In this document: piece by piece, positions 1-8,399 of the stretch
Numbering within the stretch: the first letter of the stretch is position 1
Layout of the letters: each line of letters starts with the position of its first letter
NCBI GenBank assembly: GCA_021736215.1
Contig: JAIPGI010000003.1
Span: 27,389 to 91,388 of the forward strand
DNA length: 64,000 nt
Origin: Candidatus Altimarinota bacterium
Lineage (GTDB): Bacteria; Patescibacteriota; Gracilibacteria; UBA4473
Direction: 5' to 3'
Notes under the pieces: generated by a model
Database searches by the model: none
What the model was told of the DNA's origin: nothing
Seen by the model: the letters and a program-made list of their open reading frames with translations, nothing else
Translations under genes and position numbers: made by a program

Positions 1-66
1 GTACAGAGGTCTTCGATGGTCGTATCGAAATTTTTACTTGTTAGCTTGTTGTCTTGTCATTTTTTA

Positions 67-441
67 TTAACTGATTTCACATAAAAGTTCACCGCCAATA
101 TTGCGGCTACGGGCCTCGTAGCCAGTCATAACTCCATCAGAAGTAGACAGGACGGCAATTCCAAATCCATTGACTACCTTGCGAACATCCTTTGCGCCAA
201 TATAAATTCGTTGACCACATTTTGATACTCGCTTGAGATTCAATTTTTTTTCCGGTAATTCAACCTGCAAAACCTTCACTTTTCCAGTTTTTGCAGTATG
301 AACAGCCTTGAGGAAATTATTTTTTTGCATTACTTGTGCGATTTGTTCCTTAATTATGGAATACGGAAGCTCCACACGATCTTGTCGCGCCATCTGAGCG
401 TTTCGAATTCGAGTCAAGAAATCGGCAATAGGATCTATCAT
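67..441 (-). CDS. rpsH: 30S ribosomal protein S8
   Basis: Protein of the small-subunit central domain that binds 16S rRNA helix 21. The 124-residue length is close to the usual ~130. It opens with the family hallmark MIDPIADFLTRIRNA and ends in the conserved ELLCEIS-type tail. It lies four bases after rpsN and is the last gene of the cluster in the window. The 66 bases beyond it show no start for rplF, the usual next gene, so the cluster either breaks here or continues outside the window after a longer spacer. Confidence 0.98.
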   Translation of the reverse strand: MIDPIADFLTRIRNAQMARQDRVELPYSIIKEQIAQVMQKNNFLKAVHTAKTGKVKVLQVELPEKKLNLKRVSKCGQRIYIGAKDVRKVVNGFGIAVLSTSDGVMTGYEARSRNIGGELLCEIS

Positions 442-444
442 TTT

Positions 445-669
445 TTACCAAGAAGATTTACGAACACCAGGAATAAGACCTTTTTCGGCATGTTCTCGAA
501 AACAACATCGACAAATACCAAAATCTCTCATGTAAGCATGTGGACGACCACAAAGTTCACATCGATTGTAGGCACGAGTCGACAAAGGCACAGAACGTCC
601 CTCCTTCTTTGCAAGGAGACACCGTTCCATGAATTTTTGAGACTTGTGAACAATTGCTTTGCGTGCCAT
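445..669 (-). CDS. rpsN: 30S ribosomal protein S14, zinc-binding type
   Basis: S14 of the 30S head. Two CxxC pairs (CELC and CRCC) form the zinc knuckle, and the C-terminus ends in the classic IPGVRKSSW. At 74 residues it is longer than the ~61 typical of zinc-type S14. The extra residues lie between the N-terminal lysine-rich part and the zinc knuckle, around [16 protein letters not shown]. It sits between rplE and rpsH, the expected spc order. Confidence 0.97.
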   Translation of the reverse strand: MARKAIVHKSQKFMERCLLAKKEGRSVPLSTRAYNRCELCGRPHAYMRDFGICRCCFREHAEKGLIPGVRKSSW

Positions 670-680
670 AGAAATAAAAA

Positions 681-1244
681 TTAAATTTTCTTTTTAAAAG
701 GGAAATCGAGCATATCGAGGAGAGTTTCTGCATGTTTTGCATTATCCGTACTCGTAACAATGGTAATCTGAAGTCCGTGAATTTTCCGAGAATCTTCGGC
801 GAGAACTCCTTCAGGGAAGACTGTATGATCATTTAGCCCAATAGAGCAATTTCCTTCTTTATCAAATATATCTCGACTAACTCCACGAAAATCACGAACA
901 CGTGGATACACAACGTGGATAAGCTTGTCAATAAAATTGTATGCCATATGTCCACGGAGGGTGACCGATATACCAACAGGCTGTCCCTCTCGAAGTTTAA
1001 AATTAGAGACGGATCTTTTAGACTTTCGCACAACAGGTTTTTGTCCAGCAATTCGAGTCAAGTTCTCTTCTACAAATGAATAGTCCTTCGCATTCAGTCT
1101 TTGCAGGTAAGACCCCATTCCAATATTAAGACACACCTTCTTAATCGCTGGAATTTGCATGGGATTTTTAATCTTCAATTCCTTTGCAAGAGCAGGAAGA
1201 ATCTCTTTTTTGTATCGTTCGTAGAGCAAGGACTTTACTTTCAT
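681..1244 (-). CDS. rplE: 50S ribosomal protein L5
   Basis: L5 binds 5S rRNA in the central protuberance of the large subunit. The 187-residue length is normal. Recognisable blocks are the N-terminal [18 protein letters not shown], the [21 protein letters not shown] segment and a C-terminal [16 protein letters not shown] stretch. It follows rplX by three bases in the standard cluster order. Confidence 0.98.
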   Translation of the reverse strand: MKVKSLLYERYKKEILPALAKELKIKNPMQIPAIKKVCLNIGMGSYLQRLNAKDYSFVEENLTRIAGQKPVVRKSKRSVSNFKLREGQPVGISVTLRGHMAYNFIDKLIHVVYPRVRDFRGVSRDIFDKEGNCSIGLNDHTVFPEGVLAEDSRKIHGLQITIVTSTDNAKHAETLLDMLDFPFKKKI

Positions 1245-1247
1245 GGT

Positions 1248-1616
1248 TTATTCAGAAGTTTTTGAAGATTTTTTAGAAGAAGTTTTTGTTGGTTTTTTCT
1301 TCGCTTTCCCAGCCACGATGACTTCTCCTGATTTCTTGGCAATACGGATTTTTTGATTTCCCTCATATATATATCCGATACGCGTTGCTTTTCCTGTCTT
1401 TGGATCAGATATAGCGACGTTGGAGACGTGAATCGGAGCGTCAAATTCAACACGTTCTCCGGGTTGCCCTTCGCGACCCCGTACGTGTTTGACGCGCCGG
1501 TTTACACCTTCAATAACAATCCTTTGTTCCTTTTGGAGGACTTTGGTGACTGAACCAGTTTTTCCCTTATCCTTTCCGGTAAGAACTATGACGAAATCGT
1601 TCAATCTAATTTTCAT
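1248..1616 (-). CDS. rplX: 50S ribosomal protein L24
   Basis: L24 is an assembly initiator with a KOW motif; [18 protein letters not shown] near the N-terminus is that motif. The core covers about the first 100 residues. The last ~20 residues are a low-complexity lysine/serine/threonine tail, giving 122 residues against the usual ~105. The start overlaps the rplN stop by four bases (ATGA), suggesting translational coupling. Confidence 0.97.
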   Translation of the reverse strand: MKIRLNDFVIVLTGKDKGKTGSVTKVLQKEQRIVIEGVNRRVKHVRGREGQPGERVEFDAPIHVSNVAISDPKTGKATRIGYIYEGNQKIRIAKKSGEVIVAGKAKKKPTKTSSKKSSKTSE

Positions 1617-1981
1617 AATACTTCCGGGGCAAGAGAAATAATTTTTTGAAACCCTTGTGAACGCAATTCTCGAGCGATAGGGCCGAAAACACGAGTTCCT
1701 TTTGGTTGGTTATCTTGATTTACAATAACAACAGAATTTTCATCAAATCGAAGAACTGATCCGTCAGATCGACAAATAGGAGCCATTTGACGGACAACAA
1801 CTGCTCGTTGCACACTTTTCTTTTTAACGACTCCTTTTGGAGTAGCTTCTTTTACTGACACAACAATAATATCTCCGACTCGAGCATAACGCCTTTTCGA
1901 TCCTCCCAATACTTTCACACACATCACAGATTTTGCACCTGTGTTATCAGCAACGTTTAATCGGGTCATATGTTGAATCAT
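1613..1981 (-). CDS. rplN: 50S ribosomal protein L14
   Basis: L14 lies at the subunit interface and contacts 16S rRNA. The start chosen is the ATG giving [17 protein letters not shown], the canonical N-terminus with the normal 122 residues. It overlaps the rpsQ stop by four bases. An upstream in-frame ATG would add eleven non-conserved residues inside rpsQ and was not used. The C-terminus [12 protein letters not shown] matches the family. Confidence 0.97.
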   Translation of the reverse strand: MIQHMTRLNVADNTGAKSVMCVKVLGGSKRRYARVGDIIVVSVKEATPKGVVKKKSVQRAVVVRQMAPICRSDGSVLRFDENSVVIVNQDNQPKGTRVFGPIARELRSQGFQKIISLAPEVL

Positions 1982-2217
1982 TGTTGTGCTTCTTTTGAAG
2001 AGGAAAGTTTCCAAGATTTGCTTTTAGAAATTGATCGGCAAGGAACAATAACTACCGGATCACCAATTTTTGCAACACCTTTTTCATCGTGGACAAGAAA
2101 ACATTTCGTAATTCGGTATCGTTTTTGATATTTCGGATGAGAACCGTAGTCATTAACCTCGACTTTCACGGTCTTTTGTCCAGAAATACTCACAACAGTT
2201 CCTTTTTTAGTAATCAT
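1978..2217 (-). CDS. rpsQ: 30S ribosomal protein S17
   Basis: S17 is an OB-fold primary 16S rRNA binder. [16 protein letters not shown], the HPKYQKRY segment, and [19 protein letters not shown] with the following SKSKSWKL match family blocks in order. The 79-residue length is normal. It overlaps rpmC upstream and rplN downstream by ATGA, so the three are probably translated in a coupled way. Confidence 0.97.
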   Translation of the reverse strand: MITKKGTVVSISGQKTVKVEVNDYGSHPKYQKRYRITKCFLVHDEKGVAKIGDPVVIVPCRSISKSKSWKLSSSKEAQQ

Positions 2218-2429
2218 TTGACTTGAATGGGATTAGTTTCCTTTCGGGGTTGCTCGCCCAAGAGAGTCTTTACACGAGCCACTGTCTTTTTTAGTTTTTT
2301 AATGTGGGCAATATTCTGATTTTGTCCGGTTTTTACATGAAATCGCGTTGCGGCAAGACTACGTACAGCCGTCGAGAGCTCTTCACGAAGCTTTTTTTGA
2401 GTGAGCTGACGAAGTTCTTGGATTTTCAT
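2214..2429 (-). CDS. rpmC: 50S ribosomal protein L29
   Basis: L29 is a two-helix protein near the peptide exit tunnel and part of the trigger factor/SRP docking area. The pattern ELRQLTQKKLREEL followed by a helix with IAHIKKLKKTVARVKTLL is the family signature. The 71-residue length is normal, with a short polar tail. It lies one base after rplP. Confidence 0.95.
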   Translation of the reverse strand: MKIQELRQLTQKKLREELSTAVRSLAATRFHVKTGQNQNIAHIKKLKKTVARVKTLLGEQPRKETNPIQVK

Positions 2430-2430
2430 A

Positions 2431-2847
2431 TTAAATTTCGTTGGAAATGATCTTGCATTTTACTGGTAATTTATAGATTGCCAGTTTAAGGGCCTCTCGC
2501 ATTAGGGATTCTTCTTCCCCGGCCATCTCAAAAAGAATTTTTCCTGGTTTTATCTGCACAACCCACTTATCAGGGGCGCCTTTTCCAGATCCCATTGGAA
2601 CCTCTGCTCCTTTAGCGGTTAAAACCTTATCAGGGAAAACGCGAATCCATGTTTTTCCTCCACGTTTTACAGCACGTGCAATCGCTCGGCGGGCAGCCTC
2701 AATTTGTCGAGCAGTAAGTTCCCCTGCGCTCACGGCTTTAATTGCCATCTCTCCGAAGGCAATGGTGCTCCCTCTCGTCGCAATCCCTTTGGATTGAGAT
2801 CTGAGCCTGTGGAGACGACGGAACTTAGTTCTCTTAGGTTGTAACAT
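2431..2847 (-). CDS. rplP: 50S ribosomal protein L16
   Basis: L16 contributes to the tRNA A-site region of the 50S subunit. It has the typical start [11 protein letters not shown] and the blocks [10 protein letters not shown] and [11 protein letters not shown]; 138 residues is standard. In most bacteria rplP follows rpsC directly. Here about 1.2 kb with two opposite-strand reading frames separates them, and a good promoter lies just upstream of rplP, so rplP to rpsH probably form an independent transcript. Confidence 0.98.
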   Translation of the reverse strand: MLQPKRTKFRRLHRLRSQSKGIATRGSTIAFGEMAIKAVSAGELTARQIEAARRAIARAVKRGGKTWIRVFPDKVLTAKGAEVPMGSGKGAPDKWVVQIKPGKILFEMAGEEESLMREALKLAIYKLPVKCKIISNEI

Positions 2848-2865
2848 GGTTTCAAAAGCCGCCGG

Positions 2866-2893
2866 ATTGTATGGATAAAAACCACATTGTCAA
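2866..2893 (-). promoter_or_regulatory. σ70-type promoter of the rplP-rpsH unit
   Basis: On the minus strand a perfect -35 TTGACA (2888-2893) and a -10 TACAAT (2866-2871) are separated by 16 bases. The predicted transcript would start about 12 bases upstream of the rplP ATG, leaving almost no 5' leader and no SD. It would compensate for the split of the S10 operon. Confidence 0.7.
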
Positions 2894-2996
2894 GGATTTT
2901 TTTCTTCATAATTTTCGCTCTATAAAAGAGACGGAAGAACTTCGTTTTTAGAAACCGAACTCGACAAAGTGAGAAGAGGATTTTAGAATAGAGCCA

Positions 2997-3419
2997 ATGA
3001 AGAAGATTTATGCGCTCGTGTTAACCCTTGTGGTTCGCGTTTTCTTTGAAGGAAATGTATTTGCGCAAACAACTCCGAGTCCATCAGATTCTGAATTTGG
3101 CGGGGTTATACCCAAGTCTGGTACGGGGCAAACAGGCGAATTGGGAGAGCGTATCGCCAGTGGGAATGTTTCACTGCAGGATATGTCATTAGTTATAATT
3201 TATCTTATTGATCTAGTAACGAAGCTTGCTGGAACGGTAGCAGTTGTATTTATTCTTTATGCAGGATTTCAATTGATTTCGAGTGGACTTAATGAAAGCG
3301 CTCGAGAAGAGGCAAAAAATACACTTCAATACGCCGTTATAGGACTAGTGGTTTGTTTGTTGGCTTGGGTCATTGTGAATGTTGTTCAAATGCAATTAAC
3401 AACAGCAACGGCAGTATAA
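2997..3419 (+). CDS. VirB2/TrbC-like pilin-type membrane protein
   Basis: A 140-residue protein with an N-terminal hydrophobic signal ending near VFAQ, a polar spacer, then two hydrophobic segments around residues 65-90 and 105-130. They frame a short loop with SSGLNESAREEAKNT. This layout (signal, two TM helices, short charged loop) is that of the VirB2/TrbC pilin-like proteins common in CPR genomes. Its function here is unknown. It lies on the plus strand inside the split ribosomal cluster, with no SD before the ATG. A second protein of the same layout is at 32224-32691. Confidence 0.7.
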   Translation: MKKIYALVLTLVVRVFFEGNVFAQTTPSPSDSEFGGVIPKSGTGQTGELGERIASGNVSLQDMSLVIIYLIDLVTKLAGTVAVVFILYAGFQLISSGLNESAREEAKNTLQYAVIGLVVCLLAWVIVNVVQMQLTTATAV

Positions 3420-3441
3420 AAAAATTCTATAATGCAAAAGA

Positions 3442-4011
3442 ATGTCTAGTGATTATGAAATAATCGAAAAAATAAGACCAATCTATGGATAGCTATTGGG
3501 ATATGTAAACCAATGGAAAGAATATCAGGGAGAAATCCATGATGTAGATGTGTAGACACCCTTCAATAAGCTTATCGACAAATTAGTAACAATAGATTCC
3601 GTCGAAACAAATGAATATCAAGAATTTAAAATAACTCCTCGAATTTCATCTCGTTATAACGAAGGAGGATGTTATGTTCATAGTAATGATTTCAAAACCA
3701 AACTTTCTGGATTGATTGGTAAAATTTATTATCAATATCTTTTAGAGGAAGAACCAAATTCTTTTGATAAACATAAAAGTACTACATCTATACATAACAC
3801 TAATAGTCAAACTCAAACACAAAGCCAAACTCAATTTCAAAATCAAAAAAAAGAAGTTATTTCTAATCTGGAAAAGTTGATTCAAGAAAAAAATAATCCC
3901 AAGGAAAAGAAATTTTTAGAATCAGTAAAAAGCACAATAACTACTGCTTCAGATTTAAATGGGACAATTTCCCCTTTACTAGAATTAGCTAAGAGTTTCT
4001 TTGTGGGATAA
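3442..4011 (+). pseudogene. Hypothetical gene interrupted by two in-frame TAG codons
   Basis: From the ATG at 3442 one frame runs 190 codons to 4011, broken only by TAG at 3490-3492 and at 3553-3555. The sequence across both breaks is continuous and protein-like: IRPIYG before the first, LLGYVNQWKEY after it, and FNKLIDKLVTID after the second. The C-terminal part has a Gln/Thr/Ser-rich linker (TQTQSQTQFQNQ), then a helical segment ending LLELAKSFFVG. An intact ATG frame exists only from 3712 (99 residues). TAG ends other genes here, for example gdhA, so decay by point mutation is the simplest reading. Amber readthrough is the alternative. I cannot name the family. Confidence 0.6.
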
Positions 4012-4017
4012 AAAAAA

Positions 4018-4080
4018 TCATTCCGGCTTGTCCGGAATCCGGTACAGGATATATCTGATCCTCGACAAGCGAGGATGACG
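4018..4080. repeat. GTCAT...ATC-type palindromic repeat pair
   Basis: Two hairpins in tandem: TCATTCCGG/CCGGAAT around a CTTGT loop, then ATCCTCG/CGAGGAT followed by GAC. The same boundary motifs recur at 16102-16180, 21844-21970 and 60741-60904 with different stem bases. It separates the 3' end of the broken gene from the 3' end of rpsC, so it may also act as a terminator between converging transcripts. Confidence 0.75.
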
Positions 4081-4087
4081 GGAAAGA

Positions 4088-4741
4088 TTATCCTAAAAAC
4101 TCGTTCATCGATTCGTTTTTGAAAACGAGTCCATGATATACCCACACCTTTACTCCGATAATTCCAAAGGTAGTCCATGCCTTTACGACAGCATAGTCAA
4201 TATTTGCACGAAGAGTATGAAGGGGAACGGTTCCGTAAGAATATGTTTCTTTTCTCGCGATATCTACTCCATTTAAACGTCCAGCAACAGATATCTTTAT
4301 CCCTTTTACTCCCGCATCTTTGGCTCGTTCAAGAGACATTTTTGATACTCGTCGATAAGGAAATCGGCGAGTGATTTGTTCGGCTATCGATTGTGCAATG
4401 AGTTGCGCATTGGCATCAGGTTTTCGGACTTCCTGTACGGATACATCAAAAATATCATTAAATTTCTTTCGTAGATCTTTTGACAACTCTTCAATAGCCT
4501 CACCACCTCGTCCAATGATAATCCCAGGTTTTGCGGCATGAACAATAACGGTTACTTTTGCAGCACTTCGGTGGATTTCTGTTCGAGCAACTCCAGCCTT
4601 TTGAAGCTTTTCATTTATATATTTCCGAATAGCAATATCTTGTAAGAATTTCTGCTTAAAATCACGCTTAGCATACCACTTAGATTCCCATGTGCGGGTG
4701 ATACCGATACGAAGCGAAAGTGGTGAAACTTTTTTTCCCAT
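4088..4741 (-). CDS. rpsC: 30S ribosomal protein S3
   Basis: S3 lines the mRNA entry site. The KH domain carries PGIIIGRGGEAIEEL, and the C-terminal domain has the RRFPYRRVSKMS and GVKGIKISVAGRLNG blocks. The 217-residue length is normal. It follows rplV by six bases and is the last gene of the S10 half of the cluster before the insertion that separates it from rplP. Confidence 0.98.
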   Translation of the reverse strand: MGKKVSPLSLRIGITRTWESKWYAKRDFKQKFLQDIAIRKYINEKLQKAGVARTEIHRSAAKVTVIVHAAKPGIIIGRGGEAIEELSKDLRKKFNDIFDVSVQEVRKPDANAQLIAQSIAEQITRRFPYRRVSKMSLERAKDAGVKGIKISVAGRLNGVDIARKETYSYGTVPLHTLRANIDYAVVKAWTTFGIIGVKVWVYHGLVFKNESMNEFLG

Positions 4742-4747
4742 GAATGA

Positions 4748-5125
4748 TTATGATTTTTTAGGATTGAGAGGCTTCTTTTTGTCGAAATGACTAAGAGTCG
4801 TATTTTTTTCGAGTATTACAGAAATATGAGTTGTTGGTTTTTGAAGGGGAAGAGCTCTTCCTCGAGTAGAAGGAAGAAATCGTTTAAGGACAAGTCCTTT
4901 GTTGACGATAATTTCTTTCACCAAAAGATCTTCTCGTTTTTGACTGTCATTATTTTCAGCATTGCTTACGGCAGAGTGGAGAACTTTATACAAATATTGA
5001 GCTGCTTTTTTGGGAGTAAATTTCAAAATATTCAAAGCCTCAATGACACTTTTTCCTCGGACCAATCCGGCAACAACATTTGTCTTTTTTGGTGAAATAC
5101 GAATCTGTTTGAGATGTGCTTTCAT
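4748..5125 (-). CDS. rplV: 50S ribosomal protein L22
   Basis: L22 lines the peptide exit tunnel with an extended β-hairpin. RISPKKTNVVAGLVRGK and the later LKRFLPSTRGRA (hairpin tip region) are family landmarks. The 125 residues include a short lysine-rich C-terminal tail (KKKPLNPKKS). It lies three bases after rpsS. Confidence 0.97.
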   Translation of the reverse strand: MKAHLKQIRISPKKTNVVAGLVRGKSVIEALNILKFTPKKAAQYLYKVLHSAVSNAENNDSQKREDLLVKEIIVNKGLVLKRFLPSTRGRALPLQKPTTHISVILEKNTTLSHFDKKKPLNPKKS

Positions 5126-5128
5126 TTA

Positions 5129-5404
5129 TTATGCGGTTTTAGCAAGTTTTCCACCGTGCCCACGGAATTTTCTTGTTGGAGAAAATTCACCAAGCTTGTG
5201 CCCGACCATAGCTTCCGTACAAAAAACAGGAATAAATTCTTTTCCATTGTGAACACCAAACGTATGTCCCACAAATTCAGGAGAAATGGTGCAATCGCGT
5301 GACCAAGTTTTCATAATTCTTTTTTCCCCAGAGGCATTCATAAGCTGAACTCTCTTGAGAATTCTTGGAGAAACAAACGGGCCTTTTTTTGCAGATCGAG
5401 TCAT
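5129..5404 (-). CDS. rpsS: 30S ribosomal protein S19
   Basis: S19 sits in the 30S head and contacts S13 and the A-site finger. It starts [11 protein letters not shown], has the [26 protein letters not shown] core with [18 protein letters not shown] after it, and is 91 residues, all typical. Confidence 0.98.
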   Translation of the reverse strand: MTRSAKKGPFVSPRILKRVQLMNASGEKRIMKTWSRDCTISPEFVGHTFGVHNGKEFIPVFCTEAMVGHKLGEFSPTRKFRGHGGKLAKTA

Positions 5405-5433
5405 GATTTAGAATTTATTCATTATGAGGGGAA

Positions 5434-6273
5434 TCATTTTTTCGCTCGGTGTCGTGAGCGAACAATATACTTGTTAGTGGTCTTGTTTTTTCGAGTTTTT
5501 ACTCCCAAAGCAGGAGCTCCCCAAGGAGTTTTTGGGTGTTTCATTCCAATAGAAGTATTTCCCTCACCTCCTCCATGTGGGTGATCACAAGGATTCATAG
5601 CTTTTCCTCGGACTTGTGGACGACGTCCCATGTGTCGTACACGACCCGCTTTCCCTATCTTCATTAAAGAAAGTTCTTCATTTGAGAGAACGCCAATCGT
5701 AGCAAAATTTGTTTTTGTCACATATCGAATTTCTCCAGAAGGTAATTCTACCTGAGCCATATCTCCATCAAGAGAGACGAGTTTAGCACTTTGTCCGGCA
5801 GAGCGAACAATCTGCCCACCTTTCCCTTGGGTAATTTCAATATTAAAAAGGGAAAACCCTACAGGAATATTTTTCAACTGCATGCGGTTTCCATCTTTTG
5901 CTTTTGCTTTTACATCAGTAACAACTTCATCCCCAACCTTTGCGGTTTTGTGAGCTAATTGATATCGTTTTTCGCCATCAACAAAAGTAATCAAAGCGAT
6001 AAGTGCGGTTCGATTGGGATCATATTCAATAGCAGTAATGTGCCCAGGAATACCAAGTTTTCCTGTTCCATCAAAATCAACGAGTCGATAATGACTTCGG
6101 GTTCCTCCTCCACGATGGCGGATACTAATAGTTCCATTGGAACGACCAGTGACCTTCGCCTTAGGAACAAGAAGGGATTTTACGCTAGGTTTTTTTGCTG
6201 TAATTTGCTCATTCGTGAGACGATCCATCCCTCGTTGTGCGTTTGTTACCGGTTTTAAATTCCTAATAGCCAT
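5434..6273 (-). CDS. rplB: 50S ribosomal protein L2
   Basis: L2 is essential for subunit joining and peptidyl transferase structure. The 279 residues include the OB/SH3 domains, with RHRGGGTRSHYR near the N-terminus, and the C-terminal MNPCDHPHGGGEG block containing the conserved histidine next to the catalytic centre. The tail is TNKYIVRSRHRAKK. It directly abuts rplW. Confidence 0.98.
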   Translation of the reverse strand: MAIRNLKPVTNAQRGMDRLTNEQITAKKPSVKSLLVPKAKVTGRSNGTISIRHRGGGTRSHYRLVDFDGTGKLGIPGHITAIEYDPNRTALIALITFVDGEKRYQLAHKTAKVGDEVVTDVKAKAKDGNRMQLKNIPVGFSLFNIEITQGKGGQIVRSAGQSAKLVSLDGDMAQVELPSGEIRYVTKTNFATIGVLSNEELSLMKIGKAGRVRHMGRRPQVRGKAMNPCDHPHGGGEGNTSIGMKHPKTPWGAPALGVKTRKNKTTNKYIVRSRHRAKK

Positions 6274-6561
6274 TTATTTGAAAGCATTAAAATCAAGGCT
6301 CGTTCCAGGCAGAAGTGTTATTATAGCTTTCTTGGTTTCCGCTCGTTTTTTGAGAGAGCGTCCCCGCCCCATAACTCGAGATTTTTCTGGAAGCACAGAA
6401 ATATGAACAGTAATAGGGCTAATCCCATAAAATTCCTTTAGAGCATTCCGTACATCGTTTTTTGTTGCACTTGAATGAATAATAAAAGTGAATTTATCTT
6501 TCATAGCAACAGTTTTTTCTGTTACCACAGGTCGAACCAAAACCGATTCGAGAGCTATCAT
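6274..6561 (-). CDS. rplW: 50S ribosomal protein L23
   Basis: L23 lies at the tunnel exit and docks trigger factor and SRP. The start is placed at MIALESVLVRPVVTEKT, which gives 95 residues and an ATGA overlap with rplD. A longer frame would add 20 non-conserved residues inside rplD. RPVVTEKT and the RAETKKAIITL segment match the family. Confidence 0.95.
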   Translation of the reverse strand: MIALESVLVRPVVTEKTVAMKDKFTFIIHSSATKNDVRNALKEFYGISPITVHISVLPEKSRVMGRGRSLKKRAETKKAIITLLPGTSLDFNAFK

Positions 6562-7196
6562 TTTTTCATTGTCGTAAGGAATGTGTCTTCTAACGTTTTG
6601 AGTGCTTCGGAAAAAAAGCAAATCTTTTCATTATTTAATACATCATATGGATTCAAATAATTTGCTAATACAACCTGAACAAAAGGGACATTTGATGCTG
6701 ATTTCTCAAATATTTCATTTTTAGCAGGCAAAACAAATAAATATTTTTTTGCCTGAGGAAGTTTCTTGAGCAATTCCACGAATGTCTTTGTTTGAGGAAC
6801 AGAAGATTCAAATGATTCTAATGCAAAGATGTCATTCTCTTTAGTTTTCGAGCTCAAGCTTGAAAAAAGAGCGGCTCGCCTTTCTTTGCGAGGCATGCTT
6901 TTTGTAAAATTTTGGATATTTCGTGGACCATGGGTTACTCCTCCGCCTCGGAGAAGACTTGTTGATTTAGCACCACGACGAGCACGACCAGTTCCTTTTT
7001 GTTTAAAGGCTTTTGCCGTAGTCATGTTTACCTCTCCACGAGTAAGCGAATGAGCAATAGGATTTCGTGCATTAGAAAGTCTCATAACAACTGCCCGATG
7101 CATTAAATCAGTATTGATTGGGGCATTAAAGATAGGAGTGCTTAACTCAACACTTCCTTTTTTAACACCCTTGCTATCATATAAATCGATTTTCAT
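6558..7196 (-). CDS. rplD: 50S ribosomal protein L4
   Basis: L4 has an extended loop that reaches into the exit tunnel. The conserved loop GTGRARRGAKSTSLLRGGG with HGPRNI is plain at about residues 68-93. The 212-residue length is normal. It overlaps both rplC and rplW by four bases. In some bacteria L4 also represses its own operon; nothing here shows that directly. Confidence 0.97.
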   Translation of the reverse strand: MKIDLYDSKGVKKGSVELSTPIFNAPINTDLMHRAVVMRLSNARNPIAHSLTRGEVNMTTAKAFKQKGTGRARRGAKSTSLLRGGGVTHGPRNIQNFTKSMPRKERRAALFSSLSSKTKENDIFALESFESSVPQTKTFVELLKKLPQAKKYLFVLPAKNEIFEKSASNVPFVQVVLANYLNPYDVLNNEKICFFSEALKTLEDTFLTTMKK

Positions 7197-7783
7197 GCGA
7201 CAGAGAGGAATACGAAATTATTTTTGCTACCTGGAACAGGTCCCTTGATAGCGATAAGATTATTTTCTAGATCAATATGAATAACTTTCACAGATCGAAT
7301 AGTTTTCTGAACATTTCCATAGTGTCCTGGCATTCGTTTCCCTCGCAGGATTCGACCAGGTTTCGCACACATTCCAACAGAACCTGGTTCTCGATGGTGA
7401 TGTGAACCATGTGTTTCGCGACCACGTTGAAAATTATGTCGCTTAATAACTCCTGCGAAACCACGTCCCTTAGAAATTGCAGAAATGGTAACGCTTTCAA
7501 CTCCTTGCAAAGATTCTAATGAAATAGAGTCTCCTTCTTTTATTTCAGTTCCATCTTCCAAACGAAGTTCTTTTGAGAATTTATAGTTCTGATTTTTATT
7601 TTTCTTTTTAGAACTTCGCTCAAAAGCTCCTAAAACAATAGCAGAATAACCATCTTTCCCAGATGTTTTTACCTGCAAAACAGAATTCTTTGGAGCTTCC
7701 AGTACGGTTACAGGAGACATTTCTCCTGTCTCAGGGGAAATAAAACGTGTCATACCGATTTTTCGAGCGAGGATTCCTTTCAT
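7193..7783 (-). CDS. rplC: 50S ribosomal protein L3
   Basis: L3 is an early assembly protein near the peptidyl transferase centre. It starts MKGILARKIGMTR and contains SKGRGFAGVIKRHNF and GSVGMCAKPGRILRGKRMPGH-type loop sequence. The 196 residues are slightly short of the ~205-210 norm, mainly at the C-terminal end. It follows rpsJ by two bases. Confidence 0.97.
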   Translation of the reverse strand: MKGILARKIGMTRFISPETGEMSPVTVLEAPKNSVLQVKTSGKDGYSAIVLGAFERSSKKKNKNQNYKFSKELRLEDGTEIKEGDSISLESLQGVESVTISAISKGRGFAGVIKRHNFQRGRETHGSHHHREPGSVGMCAKPGRILRGKRMPGHYGNVQKTIRSVKVIHIDLENNLIAIKGPVPGSKNNFVFLSVA

Positions 7784-7785
7784 GA

Positions 7786-8181
7786 TTACATCATTTTAAT
7801 TTCTACGTCGACTCCTGCAGGGAGGGTCAAATTTTGAAGTGACTCAATGGTCTGCGTTGTGGGCTCTTTAATATCAATTAATCGTTTGTGAGTACGAATC
7901 TCATACTGATCTCGTGCATCTTTGTGAACAAAGAAGGATCGATTCACTGTGTATCGTTTGATTTTTGTAGGTAATGGTACTGGACCACTTACCAATGATC
8001 CTCCGCGTTCAGCGGTCTCAACAATAGATTTTGCAGCCTCGTCGATTACTGTGTAATCGAATGAGCGTACAATGATACGAACCCTTGTCGCGGTGACTAC
8101 CTGCGTCTTTTTTGGAGCAGGAGTTTTTACGACAGTTTTCTTCACATCCTTCTTTGAAGCCGTTGATTTGGTTGTTGCCAT
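7786..8181 (-). CDS. rpsJ: 30S ribosomal protein S10 with N-terminal extension
   Basis: S10 is a 30S head protein that in other bacteria also partners NusB in antitermination. The conserved core starts near residue 33 (RVRIIVRSFDYTVIDEAA) and ends VDVEIKMM. Before it lie ~30 Lys/Thr/Ala-rich residues not found in ordinary S10 (~102 residues), giving 131 in total. It heads the S10 half of the cluster, with a candidate promoter just upstream. Confidence 0.96.
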   Translation of the reverse strand: MATTKSTASKKDVKKTVVKTPAPKKTQVVTATRVRIIVRSFDYTVIDEAAKSIVETAERGGSLVSGPVPLPTKIKRYTVNRSFFVHKDARDQYEIRTHKRLIDIKEPTTQTIESLQNLTLPAGVDVEIKMM

Positions 8182-8208
8182 GCGCTTTTACTTCAAAAGA
8201 GCTCGCGG

Positions 8209-8236
8209 AGTTTATAAAAAATTCCATTCCTGTCAA
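8209..8236 (-). promoter_or_regulatory. Candidate S10 operon promoter
   Basis: Minus strand: -35 TTGACA at 8231-8236 and -10 TAAACT at 8209-8214, 16-base spacer, about 28 bases before the rpsJ ATG. The -35 is perfect and the -10 matches four of six consensus bases. Confidence 0.55.
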
Positions 8237-8313
8237 ATATTTTTTCGATTTCCTCTTGAGCATTGGGTTTTTGCACGATTTTTTGTGTCTTGACAAAGAA
8301 CAGGAAAAAAAGT

Positions 8314-8342
8314 TTGACAATCTTTTTCCTTGTGGGTAAAGT
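8314..8342 (+). promoter_or_regulatory. Candidate promoter of the σ-region-4/HARE gene
   Basis: Plus strand: TTGACA (8314-8319), 17-base spacer, TAAAGT (8337-8342). It gives a leader of about 50 bases before the ATG at 8400. A second TTGACA lies just upstream at 8290-8295. Confidence 0.45.
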
Positions 8343-8399
8343 TCATTGTGAGGTTTATTTTTTTTGACGGGTTTTTTCATCTTCTTTTCTTACATAAAC

